Source of the DNA: RGIG3135 sp964477115
Lineage (GTDB): Bacteria > Actinomycetota > Coriobacteriia > Coriobacteriales > Eggerthellaceae
NCBI GenBank assembly: GCA_964477115.1
Contig: CAYZCY010000035.1
Location: forward strand, 1-14,959
DNA: 14,959 nt
Direction of reading: 5' to 3'
Every line of letters starts with the position of its first letter. Position 1 is the stretch's first letter. A model generated the notes under the pieces. That model was not told the DNA's origin, did no database searches, and saw only the letters and a program-made list of their open reading frames with translations. This document shows, one piece after another, positions 6,402 through 14,718 of the stretch. Made by a program: the position numbers and the translations under genes.

Positions 6402-7792
6402 TGGCTCTCTGGGGTGGTAGGTTCGAAGAGGGCGTAAACGAGTTCACGCAGCGCTTTGGTGCCTCCCTGCCGGTTGACAGGGAGATGTATGCCGAGGACA
6501 TCGCGGGCTCCAAGGCTCATTCCGCCATGCTCGCCGCACGCGGCGTCATCAGCGATGACGACCGCGCGGCGATTCATGCGGGCCTCGATGAGATCCTTGC
6601 GAGCATCGAGGCGGGCGAGTTCGACTTCGACATCAACGACGAGGACATTCACATGTCCATCGAGAGCAAGCTGATCGCTAAGATCGGCGATGCCGGAGCG
6701 CGCCTGCATACGGGTCGCAGTCGCAATGATCAGGTTGCCACTGACACACGCCTGTTCATCAAGAAGCGCTGCCGTGACCTGATGGCGGCTAACATCGAGC
6801 TTCGCTCTGCGCTCATGCAGCAGGCGGAAGACAACTTCGACGTTCTTCTGCCGGGTTACACCCACCTGCAGCATGCCCAGCCGGTGCTGTTCTCGCATCA
6901 TATGCTCGCTTACGTGTGGATGCTTACGCGTGACTTCGCACGCCTTGAGGCCGCATATGACGCTGCCGATGCCTGCCCGCTCGGTTCCGCCGCTCTGGCT
7001 GGCACCACCTATCCGCTCGACCGCCATATGAGCGCTGAAACCCTGGGTTTCTCGCGCGTGATTCCCAATTCGCTCGATGCCGTGTCCGATCGCGACTACC
7101 TGCTCGACCTGCTGTATGCCTGCAGCGTCTCGAGCATTCATCTGACGCGCCTGTGCGAGGAGATCATCCTGTGGTCTACCTCCGAGTTCGGCTTCGTCAC
7201 GCTTTCCGACAGCTATTCAACCGGCTCTTCCATCATGCCCCAGAAGAAGAACCCGGATTTCGCGGAGCTTATCCGCGGCAAGTCCGGTCGTGTGGTGGGC
7301 GATCTGGTGAGCCTGCTCGTCACGCTCAAGTCCCTTCCGCTGGCTTACAACAAGGACCTGCAGGAGGACAAGGAGGGAGCCTTCGACGCGGCTCGCACCA
7401 TGGAGGACTGCTATGTGTGCGCCGCCGGCATGATCGCTACCATGAAGGTCAACGCCGATGCCATGCGCACTCAGGTGGGCAAGGGTTATCTTGCCGCCAC
7501 CGACGTGGCCGACTACCTCGCCAAGAAGGGCCTGCCCTTCCGTAAGGCGCATGAGGTCGTGGGCCATCTGGTGCTCGAGTGCGACAAACGCGGCTGCGAT
7601 CTCGAGGATCTCAGCCTGGAGGACTTCCAGAAGGAGTGCGAGCTGTTCGAGGCCGACATCGTAGAGGCCCTCAACATGGATGCCATCGTTGCCGCTCGCA
7701 CCACCTACGGCGGCACTGGCCATGAGGCCGTTCGCGTCCAGATGGAGGAAGCGGCACGCGCTCTGGCGGCCGACGAGGCCAAGATCGCCTAG
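6401..7792 (+). CDS. argH: Argininosuccinate lyase ArgH
   Basis: Cleaves argininosuccinate to arginine and fumarate, the last step of arginine synthesis; active as a homotetramer in the fumarase/aspartase superfamily. The 463-residue protein has all three conserved regions: HTGRSRNDQ (103-111), GYTHLQHAQP (152-161) with the acid/base His158, and the fumarate-lyase signature GSSIMPQKKNPD (275-286) carrying the catalytic serine. Length is typical. ATG 6401 shares its A with the argG stop (TAATG), and GGAG at 6390-6393 lies 7 bases upstream, so translation is coupled. It is the last gene of the operon, with a GC-rich hairpin 33 bases downstream. Confidence 0.97.
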   Translation: MALWGGRFEEGVNEFTQRFGASLPVDREMYAEDIAGSKAHSAMLAARGVISDDDRAAIHAGLDEILASIEAGEFDFDINDEDIHMSIESKLIAKIGDAGARLHTGRSRNDQVATDTRLFIKKRCRDLMAANIELRSALMQQAEDNFDVLLPGYTHLQHAQPVLFSHHMLAYVWMLTRDFARLEAAYDAADACPLGSAALAGTTYPLDRHMSAETLGFSRVIPNSLDAVSDRDYLLDLLYACSVSSIHLTRLCEEIILWSTSEFGFVTLSDSYSTGSSIMPQKKNPDFAELIRGKSGRVVGDLVSLLVTLKSLPLAYNKDLQEDKEGAFDAARTMEDCYVCAAGMIATMKVNADAMRTQVGKGYLAATDVADYLAKKGLPFRKAHEVVGHLVLECDKRGCDLEDLSLEDFQKECELFEADIVEALNMDAIVAARTTYGGTGHEAVRVQMEEAARALAADEAKIA

Positions 7793-7825
7793 CCGCCTTT
7801 AACCTGCCCGCATAGTTTTGCGACC

Positions 7826-7855
7826 TGCGCCCTGCCGTCGTCGGCGGGGCGCATT
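7826..7855 (+). terminator. Probable terminator of the arginine operon
   Basis: A 12-bp stem (7826-7837 with 7842-7853, one T-G wobble) closes a TCGT loop, 33 bases past the argH stop. Only two T follow directly (7854-7855), so it lacks a proper U-run. The stem is strong enough to serve as a terminator, possibly with the next hairpin, or as a 3' RNA-stabilising structure. Confidence 0.55.
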
Positions 7856-7858
7856 CAT

Positions 7859-7891
7859 GTTGGGGAAGATGAGCGCTTACCTTCCCCCAAC
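7859..7891 (+). repeat. Second hairpin downstream of argH
   Basis: Positions 7859-7868 pair with 7881-7891 over 10 bp with one bulged C (7888), around a 12-base loop that itself contains the palindrome AGCGCT. It sits 5 bases after the argH terminator stem. A smaller inverted repeat, CGGGA/TCCCG (7895-7899 with 7910-7914), follows. Confidence 0.5.
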
Positions 7892-7955
7892 TGTCGGGAG
7901 TTTTGAATATCCCGTGCGGTTTCCGTTTGCTGTCCGTGTAGATACGGCCTTCGAA

Positions 7956-7996
7956 ATGCGCCTTGCGCCCTAAATAGGGGATGATTAAAGGCGCAT
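7956..7996 (+). repeat. Inverted repeat upstream of the penicillin-binding protein promoter
   Basis: ATGCGCCTT (7956-7964) pairs perfectly with AAGGCGCAT (7988-7996). Inside, CCC (7968-7970) can pair with GGG (7977-7979). The repeat ends 14 bases before the -10 element of the downstream gene, covering the -35 position, so it could be an operator as well as an RNA stem. Confidence 0.45.
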
Positions 7997-8006
7997 CTGT
8001 GCGGGA

Positions 8007-8015
8007 TGGTACAAT
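8007..8015 (+). promoter_or_regulatory. Extended -10 promoter of the penicillin-binding protein gene
   Basis: TGGTACAAT at 8007-8015 is a TGn extended -10 with a 5 of 6 hexamer. No good -35 is seen 16-18 bases upstream, which is normal for extended -10 promoters. Transcription would start near 8022, and GGGAGG (8031-8036) lies 6 bases before the GTG start codon at 8043. Confidence 0.6.
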
Positions 8016-8042
8016 TCTCGCCAGAAAGTTGGGAGGTGCTCC

Positions 8043-10073
8043 GTGGGTTCACGTGCTATCAAAGGCCGTTACAAAATAAAGAAGAAGAACGGAAAGGCCG
8101 TAGTCTTGGCCGTTTTCGGTGTGCTTGCCGCCGCTGTGCTTGCAGGCGTCGTCGGTGTGTTTGCGCTGTGCTCGTCCTGGCTGCAGGACCTGCCTGATTA
8201 CCAGAGCGCCGATGCCTACAACACCGCGCAGCCGACCAGGGTCTACGCTTCCGACGGCACCACGCTGCTCGCTGAGTTCGAGCTTGAGCAGCGCGATCCG
8301 GTGACGCTCGATCAGATCAGCCCCTTGGTGCTCGAGGGCACGGTTGCCACCGAAGACGAACGCTTCTATGAACACAGCGGCGTTGACCTTATGGGCGTTG
8401 CCCGCGCTGCGGTGAACAACATCCTCGGCGGTGAACTTGAGGGCGCGTCCACCATTACGCAGCAGTTCGTCCGCAACACGGTCCTCTCCGGCGAGATGAG
8501 CGAGATCTCCTTCAAGCGCAAGGTGCGCGAGATGTACATCGCGCTTAAGCTGGAGGAGCAGTACGGCAAGGACGAAATCCTGCTGATGTACCTCAACACC
8601 ATCAACTACGGCTCCGGCGCGTACGGCATTGAGGCTGCGGCGAAGCGCTATTACTCCAAGAGCGCCGCTGATCTGACGCTCAACGAGGCGGCTACGCTCA
8701 TCGGCATTCCGCAGTCGCCGACCTACAACAACCCTATCGACAATCCCGAAAACTGCCTTGCGCGTCGAAACGTGGTTCTTCAGCGCATGCTCTCCAACGG
8801 TGTTATCACGCAGGAGGAGTATGATGCGACTTCGGCAGAGCCCATCGTGCTCAATCCCACCGTACCTTCGAGCACGGGCATCGTGGCCTATCCTTACTTC
8901 ACGAGCTACGTGCGCAACCAGCTCACCGATGCCAGCGGCCGCTACGCTTACTCCACCGCCGAGATCTTCAAGGGAGGCCTGACGGTTGTCACCACCCTTG
9001 ACATCGATACGCAGACGGCTGCCGAGGAGGCAGCTGCCTGGAAGGAAGGCGGTTCGAGCGTCTACGAGTGCTCCATCGTGGCGATTGATCCCGACAACGG
9101 TCACATCAAGGCCATGGTCGGCGGCAAGGACTACGAGGCAACCCAGGTCAACATGGCAACGGGCGAAGGCGGCATGGGTCGTCAGGCCGGTTCTACCTTC
9201 AAGACCTTCACCCTGGTTGCCGCAATCGAGCAGGGCATCGACCCCGACACCTTGATTGACGCAAGCGCTAAGGCCGACCTTCCCGGTTGGGCCAAGGGTC
9301 AGCTTGCCAACATCAACAACGCCGAATACGGCACTCGCTCCATCGAGCGCGCTTTCTGGGTGTCCTCGAACACGGCATTTGCCCGTCTGTGCTGCTCCAT
9401 CGGAGCTGATTCCGTCGTTGAGATGGCTCACCGCCTGGGCATCAAATCCGATCTGCCCGAAGTGAACTCCATTACGCTCGGCGTCGGCTCGGTGACTCCG
9501 CTCGAGATGGCTAACGCATACGCGACTATCGCCAACGGCGGCACCTATTATGAGGCTGAGTGCATCATGACCATCACCGACCGCAACGGCAATGTGATCG
9601 TCGATAACACCAATCCAGAAGGTGAGCGCGTTATTTCCCAGGAAGTCGCGGGTGCGGCCATCGACGTCATGCGCGGCGTTGTCACCAACGGTACGGGTAC
9701 GGCAGCTCGTCTGTCCAACGGCCAGGATGCCGCGGGCAAGACCGGTACTTCTGATGACTACAAGGACAGCTGGTTCTGCGGTATCACTCCGCAGTATTCG
9801 GTTGCCATCTGGTTCGGCGATCGCAGCGACTACAGTGAGGCAAAGACCGTTTCCGGCTCCTGCGCGGGCGTTTTCTCCAAGTTCCTGAACAAGGCCCTCG
9901 CGGGTCAGTCCACCGAAAAGTTCTTCGATCACGGCCAGCCCGTATATGTTGAGAACTACGTGGACGAGACCTACCATATTGGCAAGTGGTACGGCAGCGG
10001 TGAAGAAGATGACGGCGAAAACGACGACGAGGCATTAGACGAGATGCCCACCACCGACGTGAACGATCCCAGC
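8043..10073 (+). CDS. Class A penicillin-binding protein (transglycosylase/transpeptidase), 3' end in gap
   Basis: Polymerises lipid II into glycan strands and cross-links the stem peptides, outside the membrane. After a basic cytoplasmic tail, one membrane segment spans about residues 19-45. The GT51 domain has the catalytic Glu104 in EDERFYEHSGVD, GASTITQQ (134-141) and the KRKVREM segment. The transpeptidase domain has the nucleophile Ser384 in STFK, Ser441-Ser442-Asn443 (SxN) and KTGTS at 566-570, so both active sites look complete. The C-terminus turns acidic and low-complexity (EEDDGENDDE near 654-663) and runs into the N gap at residue 677. The real end and stop codon are not visible. 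GTG 8043 is chosen for its strong ribosome-binding site. It is similar to PBP1A/PonA types; the exact paralogue cannot be named. Confidence 0.93.
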
Positions 10074-10173
10074 NNNNNNNNNNNNNNNNNNNNNNNNNNN
10101 NNNNNNNNNNNNNNNNNNNNNNNNNNNNNNNNNNNNNNNNNNNNNNNNNNNNNNNNNNNNNNNNNNNNNNNNN
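10074..10173. other. Scaffold gap of 100 N
   Basis: Exactly 100 N, the usual placeholder for a gap of unknown length. The reading frame cannot be carried across it. The missing bases include the end of the penicillin-binding protein and perhaps more. The gap falls at an acidic, repetitive tail, which is hard to assemble. Confidence 0.98.
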
Positions 10174-10221
10174 CGTCCAAGTGGCGAAACGGATACAAGA
10201 AGGTCGCTTACCGAGCGTTCC

Positions 10222-10230
10222 TGATATGAT
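10222..10230 (+). promoter_or_regulatory. Extended -10 promoter of the lipoprotein gene
   Basis: TGATATGAT (10222-10230) is a TGn extended -10 with hexamer TATGAT, identical over 9 bases to the tyrS promoter element. No clear -35 is visible. A start near 10237 gives a leader of about 92 bases containing a strong hairpin. Confidence 0.5.
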
Positions 10231-10248
10231 GACTGCAAGACAAAAGCT

Positions 10249-10278
10249 CAAGGCGCTCCGTTTGGCGGATGCGCCTTG
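10249..10278 (+). other. Strong hairpin upstream of the lipoprotein gene
   Basis: CAAGGCGC (10249-10256) pairs with GCGCCTTG (10271-10278), extended inside by TCCG/CGGA (10257-10260 with 10266-10269), with one bulged T (10270) and a 5-base loop. No U-run follows. It could mark the end of the preceding transcript or act in the lipoprotein leader. It shares the 10-mer ATGCGCCTTG with the inverted repeat at 7956. Confidence 0.5.
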
Positions 10279-10328
10279 ACGTGCGAAGAGGCCATCCGGC
10301 CGGCGAAAGAAACAAGGAGATCAACTAC

Positions 10329-10829
10329 ATGAAGCGCACAACCATCGTTCGAGTAATCACGCTTGCCCTCGGCGCGGCTCTTGCCGCCGTGGCGCTTTCC
10401 GCCTGCATGTCGCAGACCGATACCGCTAGCGAGGAGCAGGAGGCAAACCGTCAGTATATGGCTCAGGTAAACCAGGCCATGGCCGATCTGTCCGACAAGC
10501 TCGAGGGTTTCACTGATGCTGTGGTTCGCGGTGATGTGGTCACCATGCGCACTCAGGCTGACAATGCGCTCAAGGTGCTTGACGAACTTGAGGCTCTCGA
10601 GGCACCCGAGGTCCTGGCCGACATCAAGGCCGGCTACGTCGACGGCTGCGCTTCTCTGCGCGAGGCCCTCAAGGCCTACGTTGACCTCTATACCGAGATC
10701 GCCAGCGCAAGCGATGATCAGTCCTTTGACTTCTCCAGCTACGGCACGCGCCTGAAGGAGATCCAGGCGGCCTATGATGAAGGTATCGCCAAGCTGCAGG
10801 AAACCGATGCATTGGCGGCCGAGCTCTAA
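10329..10829 (+). CDS. Small putative lipoprotein of unknown function
   Basis: The 166-residue product begins with a typical lipoprotein signal: basic MKRTTIVR, a hydrophobic stretch to about residue 22, then the lipobox LSAC with Cys26 as the lipidated residue. The mature part is acidic and looks almost wholly alpha-helical, with regularly spaced Leu, Ala and Glu and no cysteine motif except one later Cys, suggesting a small helical bundle outside the membrane. I recognise no family. The start is ATG 10329, because AAGGAG (10314-10319) lies 9 bases upstream and this start begins the signal peptide; the frame extends further upstream without a ribosome-binding site. The U32 gene follows after 52 bases with no terminator, so they are probably cotranscribed. 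Confidence 0.85.
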   Translation: MKRTTIVRVITLALGAALAAVALSACMSQTDTASEEQEANRQYMAQVNQAMADLSDKLEGFTDAVVRGDVVTMRTQADNALKVLDELEALEAPEVLADIKAGYVDGCASLREALKAYVDLYTEIASASDDQSFDFSSYGTRLKEIQAAYDEGIAKLQETDALAAEL

Positions 10830-10881
10830 TCCCCCCGCATTGCTGACGAAGGGGTAAGCCAGCTAAACAACGAGGAGAGAG

Positions 10882-13350
10882 ATGTCTGGAAGAAAAGTCG
10901 AGCTTCTGGCGCCTGCTGGAAGCATGACGGCGCTTCATGCTGCCGTGCGCGCGGGCGCGGATGCGGTTTACTTGGGCCTTGAGTCCTTTAATGCACGCCG
11001 TGGCGCCGACAACTTCACGCTTGAGACGCTCGAGGAGGCGTGCGAGTACGCGCATCTTCGCGGCGTCAGCGTATACGTTGCGCTCAATGTGGCCGTGTTG
11101 CCCGACGAAGTAAACGATGCCCTCGAATTGGCCCGTCAGGCATATCGTGTTGGCGCCGATGCTTTCATCGTGCAGGATCTCGGACTGGCGTCCGAGCTTT
11201 CCCGTACGCTTCCGGACGCGCGCCTGCATATCTCCACGCAGATGAACACGCACAACGAAGCGGGCATTCGCGCGGCAGCCCGCTTAGGCGCGCGTCGCGT
11301 TACGCTCGCCCGCGAGATGTCCCTGGAGGAAATTGCCAATCTGTGTGAGGTGGCCGGCCGGCTTGACATGGAGATCGAGTGCTTCGCCCATGGAGCTCTC
11401 TGCATCTGTTATTCGGGCCAGTGCTTCATGTCCTCTATGATCGGCGGTCGTTCCGCAAATCGTGGAACCTGCGCTCAGCCTTGCCGTCTTCCCTATGAGC
11501 TTCGCAACGTTGCTATTCAGAAGGATCTGCCTTCTCCCGGCGACCATCTGCTCTCCCCGCAAGATCTGTGCGCCATCAACCTTCTCCCCGAGATGATCTC
11601 CTCGGGCGTTTCCTCCCTCAAGATCGAGGGCCGCATGAAGTCGCCCGAATACGTTTTCGCGGTGGTTTCCGTGTACCGCGCGGTGCTCGACCGCATCGAG
11701 TGTGGTGAGGACCCAGCTGCTACGGCTGCCGAGCTCAATCAGCTTGCCGAGGCGTTCTCCCGCGGTTTCACCACGGCCTACCTCGAAGGCAACCGCTCCA
11801 ACTCCATGATGAGCTACCAGCGACCCAACAACCGCGGCGTGCTCATCGGGCGCGTGGCGGATGTGTCGGGCCACATCGCTGTCATCCCTGCTGAGCGTGA
11901 GCTGCACGCAGGTGACGTCGTTGAGTTTTGGACGCGCAAGGGCCACGCAGCTCTCGTAGTGTCCGAGCTGAACAAGGACGGCAAGGGCCGAACCCATATT
12001 CCGCTTGATGCCAAGATGCGCGACGTCCGCGCGGGCGACCGCGTGTTTCGCGTGCGCAGCGCCGAGGCGGCCTTCGAAGACAGCGCATCTGAGCCGCGCG
12101 TTCGCGTGGTGGGAACGGTGGTCATGCGCATCGGCGAGCCCCTGTTCGTGTCCTTTGCACTTGCAGAAGGCGAGCGTCAATGGCAAACTCCGGGCTTCGA
12201 GGCGCCCTATGTGTATGCCGAAGGCCCCGTTGTGGAAGCCGCACGAACTCGCGCCGTGTCCGAGCAGGACGTGCGCGATCACATCGATCGCCTGGGCGCG
12301 ACGCCGTACGTGCTCGACCATCTCGAAGTGGATCTCGACGAAGGTGTGGGCATTGGCTTCTCCCAGCTGCATCACGTGCGCGCCGAAGCGCTCGAAAAGC
12401 TGACCGCCGCCCTTCTCAAGGGCAGGCGCCGTCGCTCTCTTCCGCGCGTAAGCGAGCGTGATCTGGTGCCCGAGGCCAAGGTTTCCGGCTGCCGCATCGC
12501 CGCATGGGCGACAAACCCGGTATGCGCACGTGCCGCAAAGCGCGCTGGTGCCGATATCGTCTACGTTCCGGCGCTTAACTATCGACGCGGCGAGGCTGTC
12601 GTTAAGGGCCAGCTTACCAACACGGCTGAGCAGGCGGGCTATCCCAAGCAGTGCAGCATCGCGCTTCCCGTCATCGACCATGATTTCGTGGGTCTTTCGC
12701 GCGAAGCCCTCGTCGGCTTTGATCCCTGGTACTACGCAGACTATGGCAAGCACGTTCTGGTGGAAAGCCTTGCCGGCATGCAACGTGCAAGCGAAGACGG
12801 CTTAAGCTTTGACGTCGGTCCTCATGTTCCCATGGTGAACAAGCTCGACCTCATCGTGGCTCACGACTTCGGTGCTGAGCGCGTGTGGCTTTCGCCCGAA
12901 TTGACGCTCAACCAGATTCGCGAGCTTTCGCAGGAGTCCCCGGTTGAGCTGGGCCTCACCATCATCGGCACGCAGGAGCTCATGACATCCGAGCACTGCT
13001 TCCTCATGAGCCAAGGTCCCTGCGACCAGAACTGCTCGGCTTGTCCGCGTCGCAAGAGTCCGCACTTCCTGCGCGACCGCAAGGGCTTTGAATTCCCTGT
13101 GGTAACTGACGCGCTTGGCCGCAGCCACCTGTACAACAGCGTGATGCTCGATGTGGCCCACGCGATGCCCGATCTGCTCGCCGCCGGCGTCTCTTCCTTC
13201 ATGGTGGACACCACTATGATGAACGGGGAAGAAGCAGCCCAGGCAGTGGGGCGCGCGGTACGCGCTCTGAAGGTTGCCCAGCTCGATGGAAACTCCATTG
13301 CCAAGATGCCTAAGGTAACGAGCGGTCACTTGTTCCGAGGCGTCTCGTAG
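10882..13350 (+). CDS. U32-family protein (peptidase U32 / RNA hydroxylase type)
   Basis: The N-terminal 260 residues form a U32 domain: ELLAPAGS (7-14), the family signature around 166-185 with Cys174, Cys176 and Cys181, then Cys197 and Cys201 in GTCAQPC, and SLKIEGRMKSPEY. These cysteines fit an Fe-S site. A middle region (about 310-520) resembles the DUF3656-type insert of longer family members. The C-terminal third again looks barrel-like and ends in a second cysteine cluster (Cys706, 714, 718, 721), followed by LRDRKGFEFPV. Although named peptidases, the characterised E. coli members RlhA and TrhP hydroxylate cytidine or uridine in 23S rRNA and tRNA. I infer an RNA-hydroxylation role, substrate unknown. 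At 822 residues it is longer than RlhA. GAGGAG lies close before ATG 10882. Confidence 0.88.
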   Translation: MSGRKVELLAPAGSMTALHAAVRAGADAVYLGLESFNARRGADNFTLETLEEACEYAHLRGVSVYVALNVAVLPDEVNDALELARQAYRVGADAFIVQDLGLASELSRTLPDARLHISTQMNTHNEAGIRAAARLGARRVTLAREMSLEEIANLCEVAGRLDMEIECFAHGALCICYSGQCFMSSMIGGRSANRGTCAQPCRLPYELRNVAIQKDLPSPGDHLLSPQDLCAINLLPEMISSGVSSLKIEGRMKSPEYVFAVVSVYRAVLDRIECGEDPAATAAELNQLAEAFSRGFTTAYLEGNRSNSMMSYQRPNNRGVLIGRVADVSGHIAVIPAERELHAGDVVEFWTRKGHAALVVSELNKDGKGRTHIPLDAKMRDVRAGDRVFRVRSAEAAFEDSASEPRVRVVGTVVMRIGEPLFVSFALAEGERQWQTPGFEAPYVYAEGPVVEAARTRAVSEQDVRDHIDRLGATPYVLDHLEVDLDEGVGIGFSQLHHVRAEALEKLTAALLKGRRRRSLPRVSERDLVPEAKVSGCRIAAWATNPVCARAAKRAGADIVYVPALNYRRGEAVVKGQLTNTAEQAGYPKQCSIALPVIDHDFVGLSREALVGFDPWYYADYGKHVLVESLAGMQRASEDGLSFDVGPHVPMVNKLDLIVAHDFGAERVWLSPELTLNQIRELSQESPVELGLTIIGTQELMTSEHCFLMSQGPCDQNCSACPRRKSPHFLRDRKGFEFPVVTDALGRSHLYNSVMLDVAHAMPDLLAAGVSSFMVDTTMMNGEEAAQAVGRAVRALKVAQLDGNSIAKMPKVTSGHLFRGVS

Positions 13351-13372
13351 CGGGTAAAGGGCACAGCTACTG

Positions 13373-13381
13373 TGATATGAT
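13373..13381 (+). promoter_or_regulatory. Extended -10 promoter of tyrS
   Basis: TGATATGAT (13373-13381) is an extended -10 element, the same 9-mer found upstream of the lipoprotein gene. No convincing -35 is present. The predicted start near 13388 leaves a leader of about 35 bases, too short for a T-box, so tyrS is not under T-box control here. Confidence 0.6.
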
Positions 13382-13422
13382 TGCGCCCGTGCATTTATGG
13401 GTGAAAACTAGAAGGAAACATC

Positions 13423-14634
13423 ATGCTCTCACCGGAAGAACAGCTACACATCATTCGCTCGGGCGCTTCTCAGATCGTGCCCGAATCCGCTCTGCTCGAG
13501 AAGCTTAAGCGCGGTAAACCCCTCAACATCAAGCTGGGCGTCGATCCCACCGCTCCCGATATCCACTTAGGCCATGCCGTCCCGCTGCGCAAGCTGCGCC
13601 AGTTCCAGGACCTCGGTCATCGCGTTACGCTCATCATCGGCGACGGCACTGCGCTCATTGGCGACCCCTCCGGTCGCAACTCCACGCGCCCCCAGCTCAC
13701 CACCGAGCAGATCAAGGCAAACGCGCAGACCTACGTCGACCAGGCGTTCAAGGTGCTTGACCCTGAAAAGACCACTCTTCGTTATAATTCCGAGTGGATT
13801 TTCGCCCTCAACATGGAAGGCTTGCTCAAGCTGACCAGCAACTTCACCGTTGCCCGTATCCTCGAGCGCGATGACTTCCACAACCGCTACACCTCCAACC
13901 AGCCCATCAGCCTGCACGAGTTCCTCTATCCGGTTATGCAGGCCTACGACTCGGTTGTCATCGAATCCGACGTCGAGCTTGGCGGTACCGACCAGCTCTT
14001 CAACCTGCTCGCAGGTCGTGAGCTCATGGAGAAGATGGGCATGGAGCCTCAGGTTTGCCTGACCCTTCCGCTTCTCGAGGGCACTGACGGCGTGAAGAAG
14101 ATGTCCAAGAGCTATGGCAACTACGTTGGCCTGACCGACGAGCCGGCTGATATGTTCGGCAAGATCATGTCCATCCCCGACGAGGTCATGATCAAGTACC
14201 ACCGCCTGGCTTCTACCGTTGCGGTCGAGAAGATCGACGAGATCGAGGCCGGCCTTGCCGCTGGTGAGCTTCATCCCAACAAGGTCAAGCGCGCTCTTGC
14301 TCGCAACATCGTCGAATCCTACTATGACGCTGCGGCGGCTGCTGCAGCCGAGGAGCAGTTCGACCTCGTGTTCAAGCAGCACGCCATCCCCGATGACATC
14401 CCGGAGTTCGCGGCGGATCTGACTCCCAACGCCGAGGGTCTGATCTACGTGGCCAAGCTGCTCGCCGATGCGGGCCTGGCCCAGAGCGCCGGTGAGGCCC
14501 GTCGCCTTATCGACGGCGGTGGCGTTAAGGTCAACGGCGAGGCTCTGCCCGCTAAGGCCTACAACGTAGAGCCCGAAAAGCTCGCAGGTGCAACCATCCA
14601 AGTGGGCAAGCGCAAGTTCGTGAAGCTTGTCTAG
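13423..14634 (+). CDS. tyrS: Tyrosyl-tRNA synthetase
   Basis: Activates tyrosine with ATP and charges tRNA-Tyr in the cytoplasm; a class Ic synthetase acting as a dimer. The 403-residue protein has HLGH (48-51) as the HIGH motif, in the setting GVDPTAPDIHLGH, and KMSKS at 226-230. The substrate pocket segments GDGTALIGDPSGR (73-85) and ELGGTDQ (185-191) are present, and an S4-like RNA-binding domain lies at about 340-403 (ARRLIDGGGVKVNG). The sequence type is the TyrZ-like branch of bacterial enzymes. AAGGA (13412-13416) lies 6 bases before ATG 13423. It is a single-gene transcription unit with its own promoter and terminator. Confidence 0.96.
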   Translation: MLSPEEQLHIIRSGASQIVPESALLEKLKRGKPLNIKLGVDPTAPDIHLGHAVPLRKLRQFQDLGHRVTLIIGDGTALIGDPSGRNSTRPQLTTEQIKANAQTYVDQAFKVLDPEKTTLRYNSEWIFALNMEGLLKLTSNFTVARILERDDFHNRYTSNQPISLHEFLYPVMQAYDSVVIESDVELGGTDQLFNLLAGRELMEKMGMEPQVCLTLPLLEGTDGVKKMSKSYGNYVGLTDEPADMFGKIMSIPDEVMIKYHRLASTVAVEKIDEIEAGLAAGELHPNKVKRALARNIVESYYDAAAAAAAEEQFDLVFKQHAIPDDIPEFAADLTPNAEGLIYVAKLLADAGLAQSAGEARRLIDGGGVKVNGEALPAKAYNVEPEKLAGATIQVGKRKFVKLV

Positions 14635-14682
14635 CGCGCGGGGCATGAGCGCATAAGTCGCTTACCTATATAAGTAGCTTGA

Positions 14683-14718
14683 AAGGGGCGTGGTCTTGAT
14701 GAAGACCCGCCCCTTCTT
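14683..14718 (+). terminator. Terminator of tyrS
   Basis: An 8-bp GC-rich stem (14683-14690 with 14708-14715) continues after one bulged T (14691) into a 6-bp stem (14692-14697 with 14702-14707) with a GATG loop, followed by TTCTT. The structure is 49 bases past the tyrS stop. Confidence 0.8.

Noticed and set aside
8049..9977. Very long minus-strand frame (642 codons) opposite the penicillin-binding protein
   Set aside because: It lies wholly inside a gene with complete transglycosylase and transpeptidase motifs; its openness follows from codon bias on the + strand.
10174..10229. tRNA-like sequence after the gap (AAGTGGCGAAACGG resembles a Leu tRNA D-arm)
   Set aside because: No matching anticodon stem, T-arm or acceptor follows, and an extended -10 element appears instead.
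10269..10328. Longer lipoprotein starting at 10269
   Set aside because: It would bury the signal peptide behind 20 polar residues and has no ribosome-binding site. ATG 10329 has AAGGAG at the right distance.
13351..13422. T-box leader upstream of tyrS
   Set aside because: Only 72 bases separate the genes and the promoter takes part of them, so there is no room for a T-box specifier and antiterminator.
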